This document shows, piece after piece, positions 46,812 to 56,678 of a stretch of 64,000 nucleotides of DNA. The notes below the pieces were generated by a model. That model was not told the DNA's origin and made no database searches. It worked only from the letters and a program-made list of their open reading frames with translations. The translations under genes were made by a program, and so were the position numbers. Source of the DNA: Miscanthus floridulus (taxonomy: Eukaryota > Streptophyta > Magnoliopsida > Poales > Poaceae); assembly GCF_019320115.1 (NCBI RefSeq), contig NC_089585.1:142457600-142521599 (forward strand), read 5' to 3'. Position 1 is the stretch's first letter. Each line of letters opens with the position of its first letter.

Positions 46812-47962
46812 TAAAACTCTTCTTCAGAACCGACTGCTTGGATCGGTGGAATTTCATAATCAGCAACTCTAAGGAACTCTTTTTCCCAAACTTCTCCTGA
46901 TATGCATTTAGTTCGCTCATAAGTATCTGATTCTGCCGATGCGATGATATAAGAAGAATCACCAGGGACAAACTCAATCTTATCCCCAATCCACTGTACG
47001 AGGCATTGATGCATTGTAGAAGGAACACAACAATTAGCATGAATCCAATCCCTCCCTAGAAGCAGATTATATGCACCCTTGTCATTAATAACAAAGAATG
47101 TCGTCGGCAAGGTTTTGCTGCCGATGGTCAATTCAACGCATACTGCCCCTTTAGCCGGTGACACATTGCCTTCAAAATCCTTCAGCATCATATCGGTTTT
47201 GGTCAAGTCTTGATCTCCCTTACCAAGTTTCCGATACATCACATAAGGCATAATATTAATCGCAGCCCCTCCGTCGATAAGTATCTTAGATACAGGCTGC
47301 CCATCAACTCTGCCTTTCACAAACAAAGCCTTAAGATGCTGTCTCTCGTCATCGGTAGGTTTCTCAAAAACAGCCATCATTGGATCTAGTGTCAACTGAG
47401 CTACTTGATCAGAGAGAACAACTTCTTCCTCATTATCAGATAGTGCCAAAAACTCCATCGGCAACATGAATAACATATTAACATCTGCCGATGGACCCTT
47501 ATTTTTGTGTTTTACCTGCCACTGCTGATGACTAGACCTCTCATTGGAGGAATTTTCCTCTCGGTATAAATCCTCCTGATGCTCACGTTGCATCCTCCTT
47601 TTCTGTGTCTTTGTCAGACCCTCCGGGCACCATCGAGGAAACTTGGTTTTCCAAACCGGCTGATAACAGGTCCCAGTTGATTCTACACGGCGTATATTAG
47701 GGTCCCTGTAGAATATTTCTTCATCGGGAACTCTTGCGTTTGCCATCTCCTCAAGCTCCTTTTGATTCCTTGGAAAATATCCAGCGCGTTTACCAAGCCT
47801 CTCATGTACACTAAGTCTGCCCCCCAGCCGATCATGCACTGATGCTCTACCTCTGATCGGCTCATTGATAAATAAACCCTGATTGCCAGGTTGAAACCTC
47901 CTTTCTAACCGATTGACCCCATAATAACCATTGCACTTAGGGCAATTTTCAACAGTTGGCAA
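46811..47962 (-). pseudogene. pol: Gypsy-B gag C-terminus and aspartic protease
   Basis: A CPKCNGYYG motif at the start resembles a reduced zinc knuckle. The retropepsin follows near 47300 (VSKILIDGGAAINIMPYVMY), where the catalytic DTG is DGG, then YNLLLGRDWIHANCCVPS. It continues the gag frame after a stop at 48050. It ends in EEEF and TAA that overlaps the RT start codon; a single missing T in the TTTT run would explain the frame change. Confidence 0.82.
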
Positions 47963-48049
47963 TTTAATACCTTCTTCCCAGCAATGGATGAAAAACGGGC
48001 ACCTCCAATGATCTTTATGCCGATACCATTCTTCCCGACGTCTCTCTTC

Positions 48050-50524
48050 TTACTGTTGTCGATATCGGTCCTTACGCTGACGCCAACCCTCCTGCTGCCT
48101 TCGATGGGTAATCACAATGCCAGGTCGAGGAGGGTTTTTGGAACTACTGCTTTCTCCTAGCAAACCCTTACTTTTTGCATCATCGGTAGTTATCCGATGT
48201 TGGGGATCCACTGATGCGTTTTTCTCAGCAGCCTCTGACGTCAATACCTTGGTCTTCCCTTTGGCCTCCAACATATTTGCTGGAAAAGGGTGTTGATCAA
48301 TTTTCATCGGCTTTTGGGCCTTGGAAGTACCAAACTTAATTCTCCCAGATTTAATAGCCGATTGTAACTGTTGCCTGAACACCTTGTACTCATTTGTACT
48401 GTGTGAAGTTGCATTGTGCCATTTGCAGTACAAGATCTTCTTCAACTCTTCTGCCGATGGGATCACATGATTAGGTGACAGCTTAATTTGGCCCTCTTGA
48501 AGCAGAAGATCAAATATCTTGTCGGCCTTGGTGATATCAAAGGTAAACTCTTCTGGCTCTTTCTGACCAAAAGGACAAGATATCGGCTTTTTATTCTTAA
48601 CGCACTCAGCTAAGCCGATAACTGGTTCTTCATCAGAATCAGAATCTCCTACTTCTTCAACAAATGATACTTTTTTACTCCAATTCTTTTTAGGTTCAAA
48701 AACCCTAGTATCTTGATCAGAGATCCTTTGCACAAGATGACTGAGGCTTTCAAACTCCTGAGAAGCATATCTGTCTTTAAGATGTGGCAATAACCCTTGA
48801 AAAGCCAGATCGGCAAGCTGCCGATCATCCAGCACCAGGCTGTAGCACTTATTTTTTACATCTCGTAGCCTTTGCACAAAGCTTTCTACCGATTCATCAT
48901 TACGCTGTCTCAATTTTGCTAAATCGGTAAGCTTCTTTTCATGGATTCCAGCAAAGAAATACTTATGAAATTGTTTTTCTAGATCAGCCCAAGTAATAAT
49001 AGAATTTGGTGGTAATGAAATGAACCATGTAAATGCCGATCCAGACAAAGATGATGAAAATAATCGAACTCTTAATTCATCTCTGCTAGCTGCCTCTCCA
49101 CATTGAATAATGAAGCGATTGACGTGTTCCATTGTTGATGTATCATCTTGCCCAGAGAATTTAGTGAAATCTGGTACCTTGTACCGATTTGGGAGAGGAA
49201 TTAAATCATATGCAGGAGGGTATGGAGTCCGATAAGAATAAGTATTGACCTTGGGCTTTATCCCAAACTGATCCTTCATAATTTCTGCTATCTTATCGGC
49301 CCAAAAAGCATCAGCCTCCTGCTGATGAACTGGCTGAATTTCTACAGGAGGTACCTGCTGATATCCCTCCACATATCTTTGTGGCCCACAATCTCCAGCA
49401 ATCGGCATATTTGCCGTTACTTGTGGTCCATTAACCTGCTGGAAAGGATTCATCGGCTGAGCTGCCGATGCTTAATTCTGGAAACCAGCTTGCATATGAC
49501 CTTGTTGAATCCCTGCAACCTGCTGATTTTGCTGAACTGTATGTTGAACAGGTAACTGTCCTGACCAACCATTATTAGAACTTATCGGTACAAAACTTAC
49601 CGATGGCTGGTAATTTGCTGACATTGTTGGATAATTATAACCAGCTTGAGGCATGAACTGAACCCCAGTTTGACTCATAGCAGGGGCTTTCTGCTGCATC
49701 GGCAGTAAGCTTGCCGATGGACTTGAATTGGGTGTTTGAACCAAAGGCATCTGGAAACCTCCTAGAGTTGGTTGCACAGTAGTTGCTGTGGCATATTGAG
49801 GCACTTGAGCCATCGGCGAAACAGCCAATGGTATAGGAGCTTTTCCTACTGCATCAAACACTTGAGGTAACCCAGGATTGAAAGCAGATGACTCCGGAGG
49901 CATACCATATCCCCACCAATTAGCAGGAATCTGGCTATTCTGAGACACAGGGCCTGACATAGCTGATGCCGATAGATCTGTATTAAGCTGAACTCGTCCT
50001 CCTGGTAGTACCGGATCTAATCGTATCGGTGTAGATTGAATATTAGGTAAGCCTGCCGATACTGGAGGAGAAGTAACTTCTGTACCCACAACGGCCGAGG
50101 GAGCCGATGGAGTATTGACAGATGCCGGCTCTGGTTGGTGATAGGCAGGCCCAACGTAATGCGGTGACGCTTGTCCTTCTTTGAGAGTTCGAACCACAGC
50201 ATTATGAACAGTATTGGACAGCACATTGGAATGATTAATCAAAGCATGATTTACTGCAGAATTAACCATCTCTTGAAGTTTACCAGGATTGGAGTTAAAG
50301 GTAACCTGCCGAGGCAACGGCAAATCTTGCTTCTGGATGACTTGTCCACTCTTGTTCAGGCTAAACGATCTCAGACAAAGCTGCCTGTATTCTTCTATAG
50401 CCTTTTCCATGGCCTGCCTCTGCTCTTCCTTAAGATCTTCTTCTGATACCGCGATAATGTTCCCTGAATCGATCTCGGGATTGAACATATTGATCGGATT
50501 GATTTGTCCCACCGAGCGTGCCAA
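48050..50524 (-). pseudogene. gag: Gypsy-B gag
   Basis: Two parts in one frame are separated by TAA at 49472. The first (50524-49475) starts MARSVGQINPINMFNPEIDS, is Gln/Pro/Ser-rich and low in structure. The second (49453-48053) has the retrotransposon-gag core (TKFSGQDDTSTMEHVNRFII, FTWFISLPPNSIITWADLEK, QFHKYFFAGIHEKKLTDL and FVQRLRDVKNKCYSL). A basic Lys-rich tail precedes the stop at 48050. The start is chosen because it lies just inside the primer-binding site. Gag packages the element RNA. Confidence 0.85.
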
Positions 50525-50530
50525 AAGATG
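50512..50530 (-). other. Primer-binding site of Gypsy-B
   Basis: On the minus strand the bases after the 5' LTR read CATCTTTTGGCACGCTCGG, the usual tRNA primer-site position and style. The priming tRNA was not assigned. Confidence 0.6.
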
Positions 50531-51296
50531 TGTTGATGCAAAAGTGGATCTGCAAACACAAAGGGCTAATACCCGAATCGATATCCAAAGCGTGCCAGTC
50601 GATTTGACCTGTTAATCGACAAGGATGAAGATACGAGCACTTTGGTCCTGACAACAGCGATACGCCCGGAAGTCACGGCCAAGAGGTACTCACGCGGAAC
50701 TCGAGAATCGCCGAAGGTCGCACTGAAGCGATGCAACTCGCCGAATCAATGAGAACTCGTAAAAAGGAAAAATATACAAATTGACGAAGTCGCCGAAAAG
50801 TAAGTAGATGCAAATAGGAGTAAAAATTGGTTTTGATATTGATTGATATCTATTACATTGCCCCTCAATCTATATTTATACCCTGATCTAAAGAGACATA
50901 ACCAAATACGACTAGGACACCAAGTCCATATCTAAGGAAACACGTGACTCTTACATGAATCATACTCTAACAAATATAGAAAAAGGAAATCAACTCCTAT
51001 CTATTTCCCTGTCCGCCTCAATTACGATGGAATTCTCACTGACCTCCTTTCCATCGGCATACTTCCTGTTTCATCGGCAGTAGTTTTCAAGCCTTCCTTC
51101 ATCGGCATCGACAATAACATCTCCAACCTTATCGGCAACGCCCGAGTCTAAATCAACCTTTCCATCGATCACCACCATTCATCGGCAACCATCTTTACAA
51201 GCTGATTTTCATCGGCTGTCAGCGTATACAGTAACTTTCCTCCTGCCGATTAGCCCACTCTGATCATTTTGACACGTGCAAAAAACGGTGTCAACA
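50531..51296 (-). repeat. 5' LTR of Gypsy-B
   Basis: Pairs with 38924-39688. Differences seen include ATGCAAACTG/ATACAAATTG, GAAGTCG/GAACTCG, GTCCTCC/GTCCGCC and one extra A. Minus-strand TATA box at 50871-50880. Confidence 0.93.
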
Positions 51297-51485
51297 CACA
51301 TGTTGCAATGCACATGAGAAGGAGAGAGGGCGCGAGTGGTCCCTGCGCGCGGTCTGGCGGCGCGGGCCCCGTGTGGGCGTGCGAAATGCAGGCTCGGGTA
51401 GGGACGGCCGGCCCGAGCGCGGCAAACAGAGTGCGGCGCGGGCGTCCGTCTGGACGTCCGGGCGCTAGCTCTGCCGATTAATGAT

Positions 51486-51815
51486 TAATAGTACTTGAGA
51501 TAGTGCACAAGTGAGCACAGGTTTTCACTTGAAGAAGAAAACATAACTTGCAAAAAGCTAAATTGAAGAACAAGGGAAAGCATAACCTATGTTATTAGGA
51601 GACTGTTCCCCTTTAATGCAAAGCACCAGCATCTGATTAACTGGCAAACAAAATCGACTGTAATTTTGATCAATGTATTTGAACTGAAAACTTCTGTGTT
51701 TGAAGATAACATGTACTTTAACATATGTACGATTATTGTTTATATATATTATTCCCATAATATAAGCGCGTCGTGCGTGTGACGGTGCTCGCTGCATCGA
51801 TGGCTATGTGCTTAA
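51486..51815. other. 3' flank of root-cap gene RC-B
   Basis: AT-rich spacer, no gene. The last ~80 bp (TATATATTATTCCCATAATATAAGCGCGTCG) match the sequence beside RC-A from about 30907, so the duplication included some 3' flank. Confidence 0.5.
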
Positions 51816-52937
51816 TTAATAGGCCCTGGCAGAGGCGAGCATGGAGATACCGTCCCGGCGGTCGTCGCCGAACCTTGCGACGGCGCAGTCGGTGGCGAAG
51901 ATGTCCGAGGAGAGGTACTCGGCCGCGCCGCCCATGACAGGAATCCTGGACTTCACGCTGAGCCGGCTGACGTAGTCGGAGCGGTACGTCTGCCCGAGCA
52001 CGCCGTGCACGTCGTCGGTGAGGTCGAGGAACCTGAACCCCAGGTCCAGGTGCGCGAGGCAGTCGTCCTCCGTCACGCCGTAGCCGTGGACGCGGGAGTC
52101 CTCCTCACCGACGGGCACGACGTTGGCCACGACGTCGAGCGTCCCCTCGAGGCGCACTCTCACGCCGTTGGTCGCGGCCGTCCTCGTGACGGTGAGCGCA
52201 GGCGCGGCGGCGGGCCGCCACGCGGCGCCGGTGTGCGCCGGGATGGCGACGCGCTCGCCGTCGAAGGCCAGGTCGAGGCGGTCGACGTCGCTGCTCCACC
52301 TGGCGGTCTTGTGGGCGCCCACGTAGAGGCGGTGGTGCGCGAAGCGGATGCCGAGCGCCTGGATCCAGGTGAAGTCGCGGCTCATGGCGGGGTCGCGCCT
52401 CCCGATGAAGTGCGCGTTGATGTGGAGTCCGGCGTCGGTGAAGACGCAGAAGTCCTTGTCCTTGCTGCCGTGGAAGTAGAAGGTGTTGCCGTCGCCGCCC
52501 GTGAACCGCGGGTCGCCGCACGTCATGCCGGGGTAGAAGAAGTCGCAGACTTGCATGCGTTGGAAGCAAGTTAAGAGCTAGTCGGACTTTTGGACGGCGG
52601 CGGGCGCGGCAGATCTAGTGCAATAGTGTAGTGTGTACGTACTGCAGTAGGTCTTGCAGCCGGGGCAGACGACGATGCACTGGTCGGGGCAGCGGGACTC
52701 GCACCTGGCCATGCACCCTGGCTGCTTCGTCTTGGGGTCCGGGCACGTCAGCTGCTGGTTCCTCTTGTACCTTCCCTGGGTGAGCACGTGGTAGTTCAAC
52801 GGCAGCAGGCGCAGGCCGCCGCGCGGCGCAGGAGCAGCTTGCTGGGTGGATGTCGCCACCGCCGCCGCGCACATCGCCGCCACCAGAGCAGCAGCCAGCA
52901 GCTGCAGAAGCACAGACGCATCAGGAGCCATTGCCAC
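51816..52937 (-). CDS. RC-B: secreted root-cap-domain protein
   Basis: Two exons, 52937-52643 and 52549-51816 (342 residues), with GT-AG junctions at 52642 and 52551. The start MAMAPDAS leads a hydrophobic signal peptide (VLLQLLAAALVAAMCAAAVA). A cysteine array follows with spacing C-x9-C-x3-C-x3-C-x3-C-x3-C-x2-C-x3-C (PGCMARCESRCPDQC). Exon 2 encodes the root-cap-type domain: CGDPRFTGGDGNTFYFHGSK, INAHFIGRRDPAMSRDFTWI, DLGFRFLDL, VLGQTYRSDYVSRL and IFATDCAVARF. The family is seen in root-cap cells and related to some LEA-like proteins; its biochemical role is unknown to me. The signal peptide and disulfide-rich N-terminus imply export to the wall or mucilage, an inference. RC-C shares the same intron position and Cys spacing. 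Confidence 0.85.
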
Positions 52938-52997
52938 GACGTGTACGACAGGCTGCGTTTCGGGAGGATCGGAGGGAGCTAGGCAGGGCTTGGTTGC

Positions 52998-53061
52998 TGT
53001 ATTTATGCAGCCGCCGGCCGGCCAGATAACAAAAGCCTCGGGTCAACTGGGCGAGACCGTA
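52998..53061 (-). promoter_or_regulatory. Candidate TATA boxes of RC-B
   Basis: On the minus strand GCATAAATACAG lies at about 52998-53009 and CTATATACGG near 53053-53062, 60-125 bp upstream of the start codon. The nearer one would place transcription start about 35-40 bp before the ATG. Not tested. Confidence 0.4.
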
Positions 53062-53942
53062 TATAGAAATGGAGAAGGGAGTCCCGGCGGGCGGATGGAT
53101 CGGTGAACGCCGCCGGCCGGGTGGTGCGCGGCGTCGTGCACAAGCGAACGCGTGGCGCACAGCTGCCACTGCGAGACGACGTCGACGCGGCATGCAGGAA
53201 CGAGCCGGCCGGCAGGGTCTTTGCCGTTCTAGCTCGCGACCACAACGCGAGTCCGGCGCCGCCGTTGTGGGTCGGTCGGCACTCGGCAGGGTCGTCGTCG
53301 TCGATCTATTCCTTCACTTCACAGGTGACAGGCCACAGGGGCTAAGAGGAAGCTTGGAATGACGTCATGTCACGGCGAATTGGCGATCACGCAAAGCGCA
53401 GCGCCAGCATTATATGTGTGCCAATTGGGTTCAAAGTCAAAAGCGCCGAGCGCGCGCGTGCATTTTATGAAGCAAGACGCAGAGACTCACCCTATATTTG
53501 TCAGTGTGGATTTTTTTTTTAATTTGTGTGTGTGTTTTCGCCGGCCGGTGAAATGTACTGTTGGCAAATCTTGGATGACCATTATATTTTGCAACTTGAC
53601 AAATCTCTCTTTTAAAAAAAATGAACTCGTGCTTGCTCACAAACTTATTGAGGAGTGCAGTGATCAGTGTGCGGGACTGCGGGTGGTGTTACACTACTCG
53701 ATCGCCGTTGGACCCACACGGACGACCTGGTTTACGGCCATCTTTCACAACGGCTCTTGCTGTTCAGTTTCTTCCAACATCTGCACTGTAGCGGTGCATT
53801 GTAGTAAAAGCTCAGGGTATCGTATATCTTGGTTGAAGGGACGCAGGCTGAGTAGAATCGTATTTATTTCTGAAAAAAGTGTTTGTTTACCTACAGCTAT
53901 GGATGCAAGCTGATTTGAGTCTATGTTTTCGGTATGCTAATG
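53062..53942. other. Upstream region of RC-B, no gene recognised
   Basis: GC-rich to 53340, then AT-rich. Several open frames are present but none shows a domain or splice structure. This is the upstream regulatory region of RC-B if that gene is active. Confidence 0.45.
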
Positions 53943-54057
53943 CCCTGTTCGCTTGGCTGATAAGTCATAGCTGAAAGTACTGTTGGCTGATTTGTTGTGA
54001 GAGAAAGATATTGTTCGTTGGCTGAAAAAGTACGGCTTATAAGCCAAGCGAACAGGG
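53943..54057. mobile_element. hAT-like MITE, well preserved
   Basis: A 115-bp element with terminal inverted repeats CCCTGTTCGCTTGGCT and the matching end AGCCAAGCGAACAGGG preceded by CTTATA. Same family as 3466-3571. Confidence 0.8.
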
Positions 54058-54689
54058 TGAGCATCATGCAAGATGCTTAGAAGTTATTTGGTTGTTTTGT
54101 TTGTATTTTTCGAGTAAAGTTAGCTTAGGAAGGTGTGCTTACCCCCTCTATGTTGAGATTGGCAGTAAGGGAATTTCCTAAGTCCCAAACTCATATCAAA
54201 GTGCAATTTTAACCGCCATTAACACCTCTCATACTATGACCTCATCTAACTTTTTTTTGTTTTGCTTAACACTTCCCATACTACTTCTCATACACTTCTC
54301 TCTCTAATCCAAAAGAAACTTGCAAATAGCACAAGCTGCTGAAGCCGGTCATGAGAACCTTCACCGGCTTCTGCTAGAGTAGCACTAAAATGCAGAAGCC
54401 GAAACCCTCAAACAGGTTCTACATCAGTCAGCCTAGCCAATGAATAGGCTAGGCCTTGGCGCTTGGCGGTGAAAAAAAAGAAGAGAAAAGTTATCCCACA
54501 CCTCCCACGACGTATTGAGTATTGACCAAAAGGTAAAAGATTGTTTTCCATATGGTCGTGAAAAGAGCACGTACTTTGGCTATCTATATAGCTAGGATCA
54601 TGTCACTAACACGGCGAGGACGCGTGTGCATCATGCTATAGGCTATAGCTGTTAGTGGAACACGGTCCACCCATTTACGTTGTCGCTTA
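54058..54689. other. Intergenic spacer, nothing recognised
   Basis: AT-rich, with phrases AAGCCGGT and ACCGGCTTC near 54340-54380 forming a short inverted pair. No gene. Confidence 0.45.
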
Positions 54690-55330
54690 ATTAGTGGTGA
54701 ACAGCACGGAGATGCCGGCGCGCCTCGCCACGGCGCATGCGCGCACAAGCTGTCGTCGTAGGCGGCGTAGGACATGTACTCGGACGCCCCACAAGCATGA
54801 CAATACGAGTATGAGGCGGCGGGAGGACACACGCTCTCATCCGGTGCAGCGGCACGTCTGGCCGAGCACGGCGGCGGCGGCGGTGAGGCCGTAGCTAGCA
54901 GAGGCCCCGCACACGGCGGCGCCGTCGGTCGACTCCGGCCGGACTAGCTCTCGCCTCGTCGTCGAAGGCTAATTCTAGCTAGTGGGACGCGCGGAAGATG
55001 GGCACGCCGGACCTCTTGTACCTGTATCCATCGAGATATATATAGATAGATAGATAGATACTACAGACTCCTCCAGTACACAGCTATAGCTAGCTTGCAT
55101 TGCTTGCGTTGTCGTGGGAAGCGCGTAGCCGGCCGGCGTACTTGGTGGCGAAGCGAGAGCGCCTCGATCCAAATATGGTGCATGTGCTGATGTTCATGCC
55201 CAGATGCCCGCCCGGCAGGCCGGCGTGCGCACGTCCTGCTCAAGGCACGCAGCACCAGCCCTCGGGCCTCGGCCGGCCTTTGCTTCCGATCGACGGTGCA
55301 AAAGTCCACGGTGTGCATGCCTGTGCATGT
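54690..55330 (-). pseudogene. RC-D: decayed root-cap exon 2 fragment
   Basis: Landmarks of RC-B exon 2 are still visible in order on the minus strand: GTACTCGGACGCCCC near 54778 (versus GTACTCGGCCGCGCC), GTCTGGCCGAGCACGGCGG near 54860, GTCGTCGAAGGCTA near 54958, GCGCCTCGATCCA near 55160 and CAGGCCGGCGTGCG near 55217. Frames are destroyed by indels and substitutions. A GATA microsatellite lies at 55041-55060. No exon 1 was found. It sits upstream of RC-B in the same orientation, so the cluster once had another member here. Confidence 0.6.
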
Positions 55331-55397
55331 ATCACTGTGAGACAGGGTGGTGGCAGGGGTATTCCAAGGACCGTCACACACAACACTATTACCATTC

Positions 55398-55672
55398 CCT
55401 TTCCATCCTCTGTTTCACGGACACTTCTCCTGTATATATCTTAGGTGCTTGATTTTTTATTATTATTTAGGAACCATGTAGCTCTGTCATTATTTAATTA
55501 TAGACAAAAGATGTGAAATGTCTCTTGTGAGTTGTCCTCCATCCTCTCTTTTTCATACACTTCTACTATATCTTATTAGATGCTTCATCTTTTATTATTG
55601 TCCTGGGCAACATGTAATTTTGTCATTGTTTGACTATAGAAAAAAAAATGTGAATTGTCTCTTGTGAGTTGT
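55398..55672. repeat. Degenerate direct duplication, about 135-bp period
   Basis: 55403-55540 and 55541-55672 align along their length: both contain CCATCCTCT, TTAGRTGCTT, CATGTA and end GTCTCTTGTGAGTTGT. No coding potential. Confidence 0.6.
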
Positions 55673-55957
55673 TCTTTTAATTGTACTAGCTGATTGAGTA
55701 AGTTTGTTGCCTGAATTTTCTAAAAATCCAGACACGTGAAATATAGCAACTTTCTTCTTCGTAACATGTGCAACCTCTAGTTTGCCATTAAGTTGTACGT
55801 TCCGTTGCTTGCAACTCATCTCACGCAACACATATTTCACTTGTCCTGAACCTTTAACGAAAGATGAACATGACAAGACGGAGGCCGGGCGCTAATGTAT
55901 GATCATGACAAGACGATAATCGGTCTTCACATGGGTAAGACCGTCTATACACATACC

Positions 55958-56678
55958 TGCTTGGACGATCACTGTCATCTCCATCCATTTTCCAGAAACA
56001 GGCACTAGAGGGATCACAATCATCACGCCCAACTTTGCCAGCCTTGCTGTCAGTCAAACACGCCAACAGGGGTCAAACGATTAGCACTAATATGCTACAA
56101 TGATACATGAAAAATATAAATTCACATAAATTATGCGCATAATTGATTAATTATATTTTGATGGCAACCTGAGTAATAATTCACATTAGAAGTTGTCTAC
56201 ATGAACATATATACCCAAGAACACCGTGTAATATAATGTTATCTGATAGCACTAAAAGTACAAGTTACAAAGCCAAATCAGTTGATAGTTATTAAGGACA
56301 AATGTAAAAGCTAAACTTGTAATACTTGTGTACAATTTGTTACAACAATTTGCATGGTACCACAACGTCCAGTACGTGGTCTCAAAAGAGTTTCTGTGTG
56401 GTTTTTTTTTGGAGGACAGAAAAAGATTTTCTGTGTGCTCACCTTCTGAATGGCCATTCACTTTGTCACATGTGGGTCTGGATCCAAACCTGCAGAAGAA
56501 CGTCAACAATGACTAAGAATCGATCAGAGCAGTGCTTAAACAGCTAACGATCTAGATTATGGCATACATATGTTGTTTGGAATGCCTAGCTCATGCAAGG
56601 GAAGGGGTGGGAAATGATAGAGTAGGGGAATCAATGAAGACCAAACATTGGTAATAATACATGATAATACATACCTGG
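55958..56678 (-). pseudogene. Inverted, internally deleted copy of the protease-like gene
   Basis: The minus strand repeats 1141-1700 of the window (donor CCAGGTATG, intron, exon FGSRPTCDK, next intron) and then jumps directly to the exon at 3051-3141 (SKAGKVGRDDCDPSSACFWK). The junction lies after CTAATCGTTTGACCCCTGTTG. About 1.3 kb of the parent, covering the whole second protease-like unit, is missing. An insertion near 56390-56420 enlarges the intron copy. Similarity ends after GGTATGTGTATAG near 55948. The other end is cut exactly where the LTR at 56679 begins. Confidence 0.85.

Larger units (their letters stand above)
38924..51296 (-). mobile_element. Gypsy-B: young Tat-lineage LTR retrotransposon with antisense gene
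   Basis: LTRs at 38924-39688 and 50531-51296 (about 765 bp) differ at roughly nine positions by eye. TSDs are perfect: CACAT at 38919-38923 and 51297-51301. The element reads on the minus strand: primer-binding site 50512-50530, gag, protease, RT, RNase H, integrase, then a plus-strand extra gene (40170-43509) and the polypurine tract at 39689-39702. This is the Tat layout. Coding frames are nearly continuous, broken by six in-frame stops and one offset at the protease/RT junction. The hexamer GCCGAT/ATCGGC is strongly over-represented throughout. Confidence 0.93.
32136..51476. mobile_element. Mutator-like non-autonomous element hosting CACTA-2 and Gypsy-B
   Basis: Flanking 9-mers AATAATGAT (32127-32135) and ATTAATGAT (51477-51485) match at eight of nine positions, the TSD size of Mutator-like elements. 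The left end has CTACAGGGCGTCCGTTCGG; the right end has GGCGTCCGTCTGGACGTCC, giving a loose inverted match. Element-own sequence is 32136-32874, 38769-38923 and 51302-51476, about 1.07 kb. The middle holds diverged tandem phrases of the type ATGTTGCAA and TGTTTCA (32630-32870 and 38775-38915). The GC-rich part at 32280-32600 has open frames but no domain I recognise. No transposase is present. Confidence 0.6.

Noticed and set aside
53359..53913. 184-codon plus-strand ORF upstream of RC-B
   Set aside because: No domain, no splice structure or paralogue; includes homopolymer-rich sequence.
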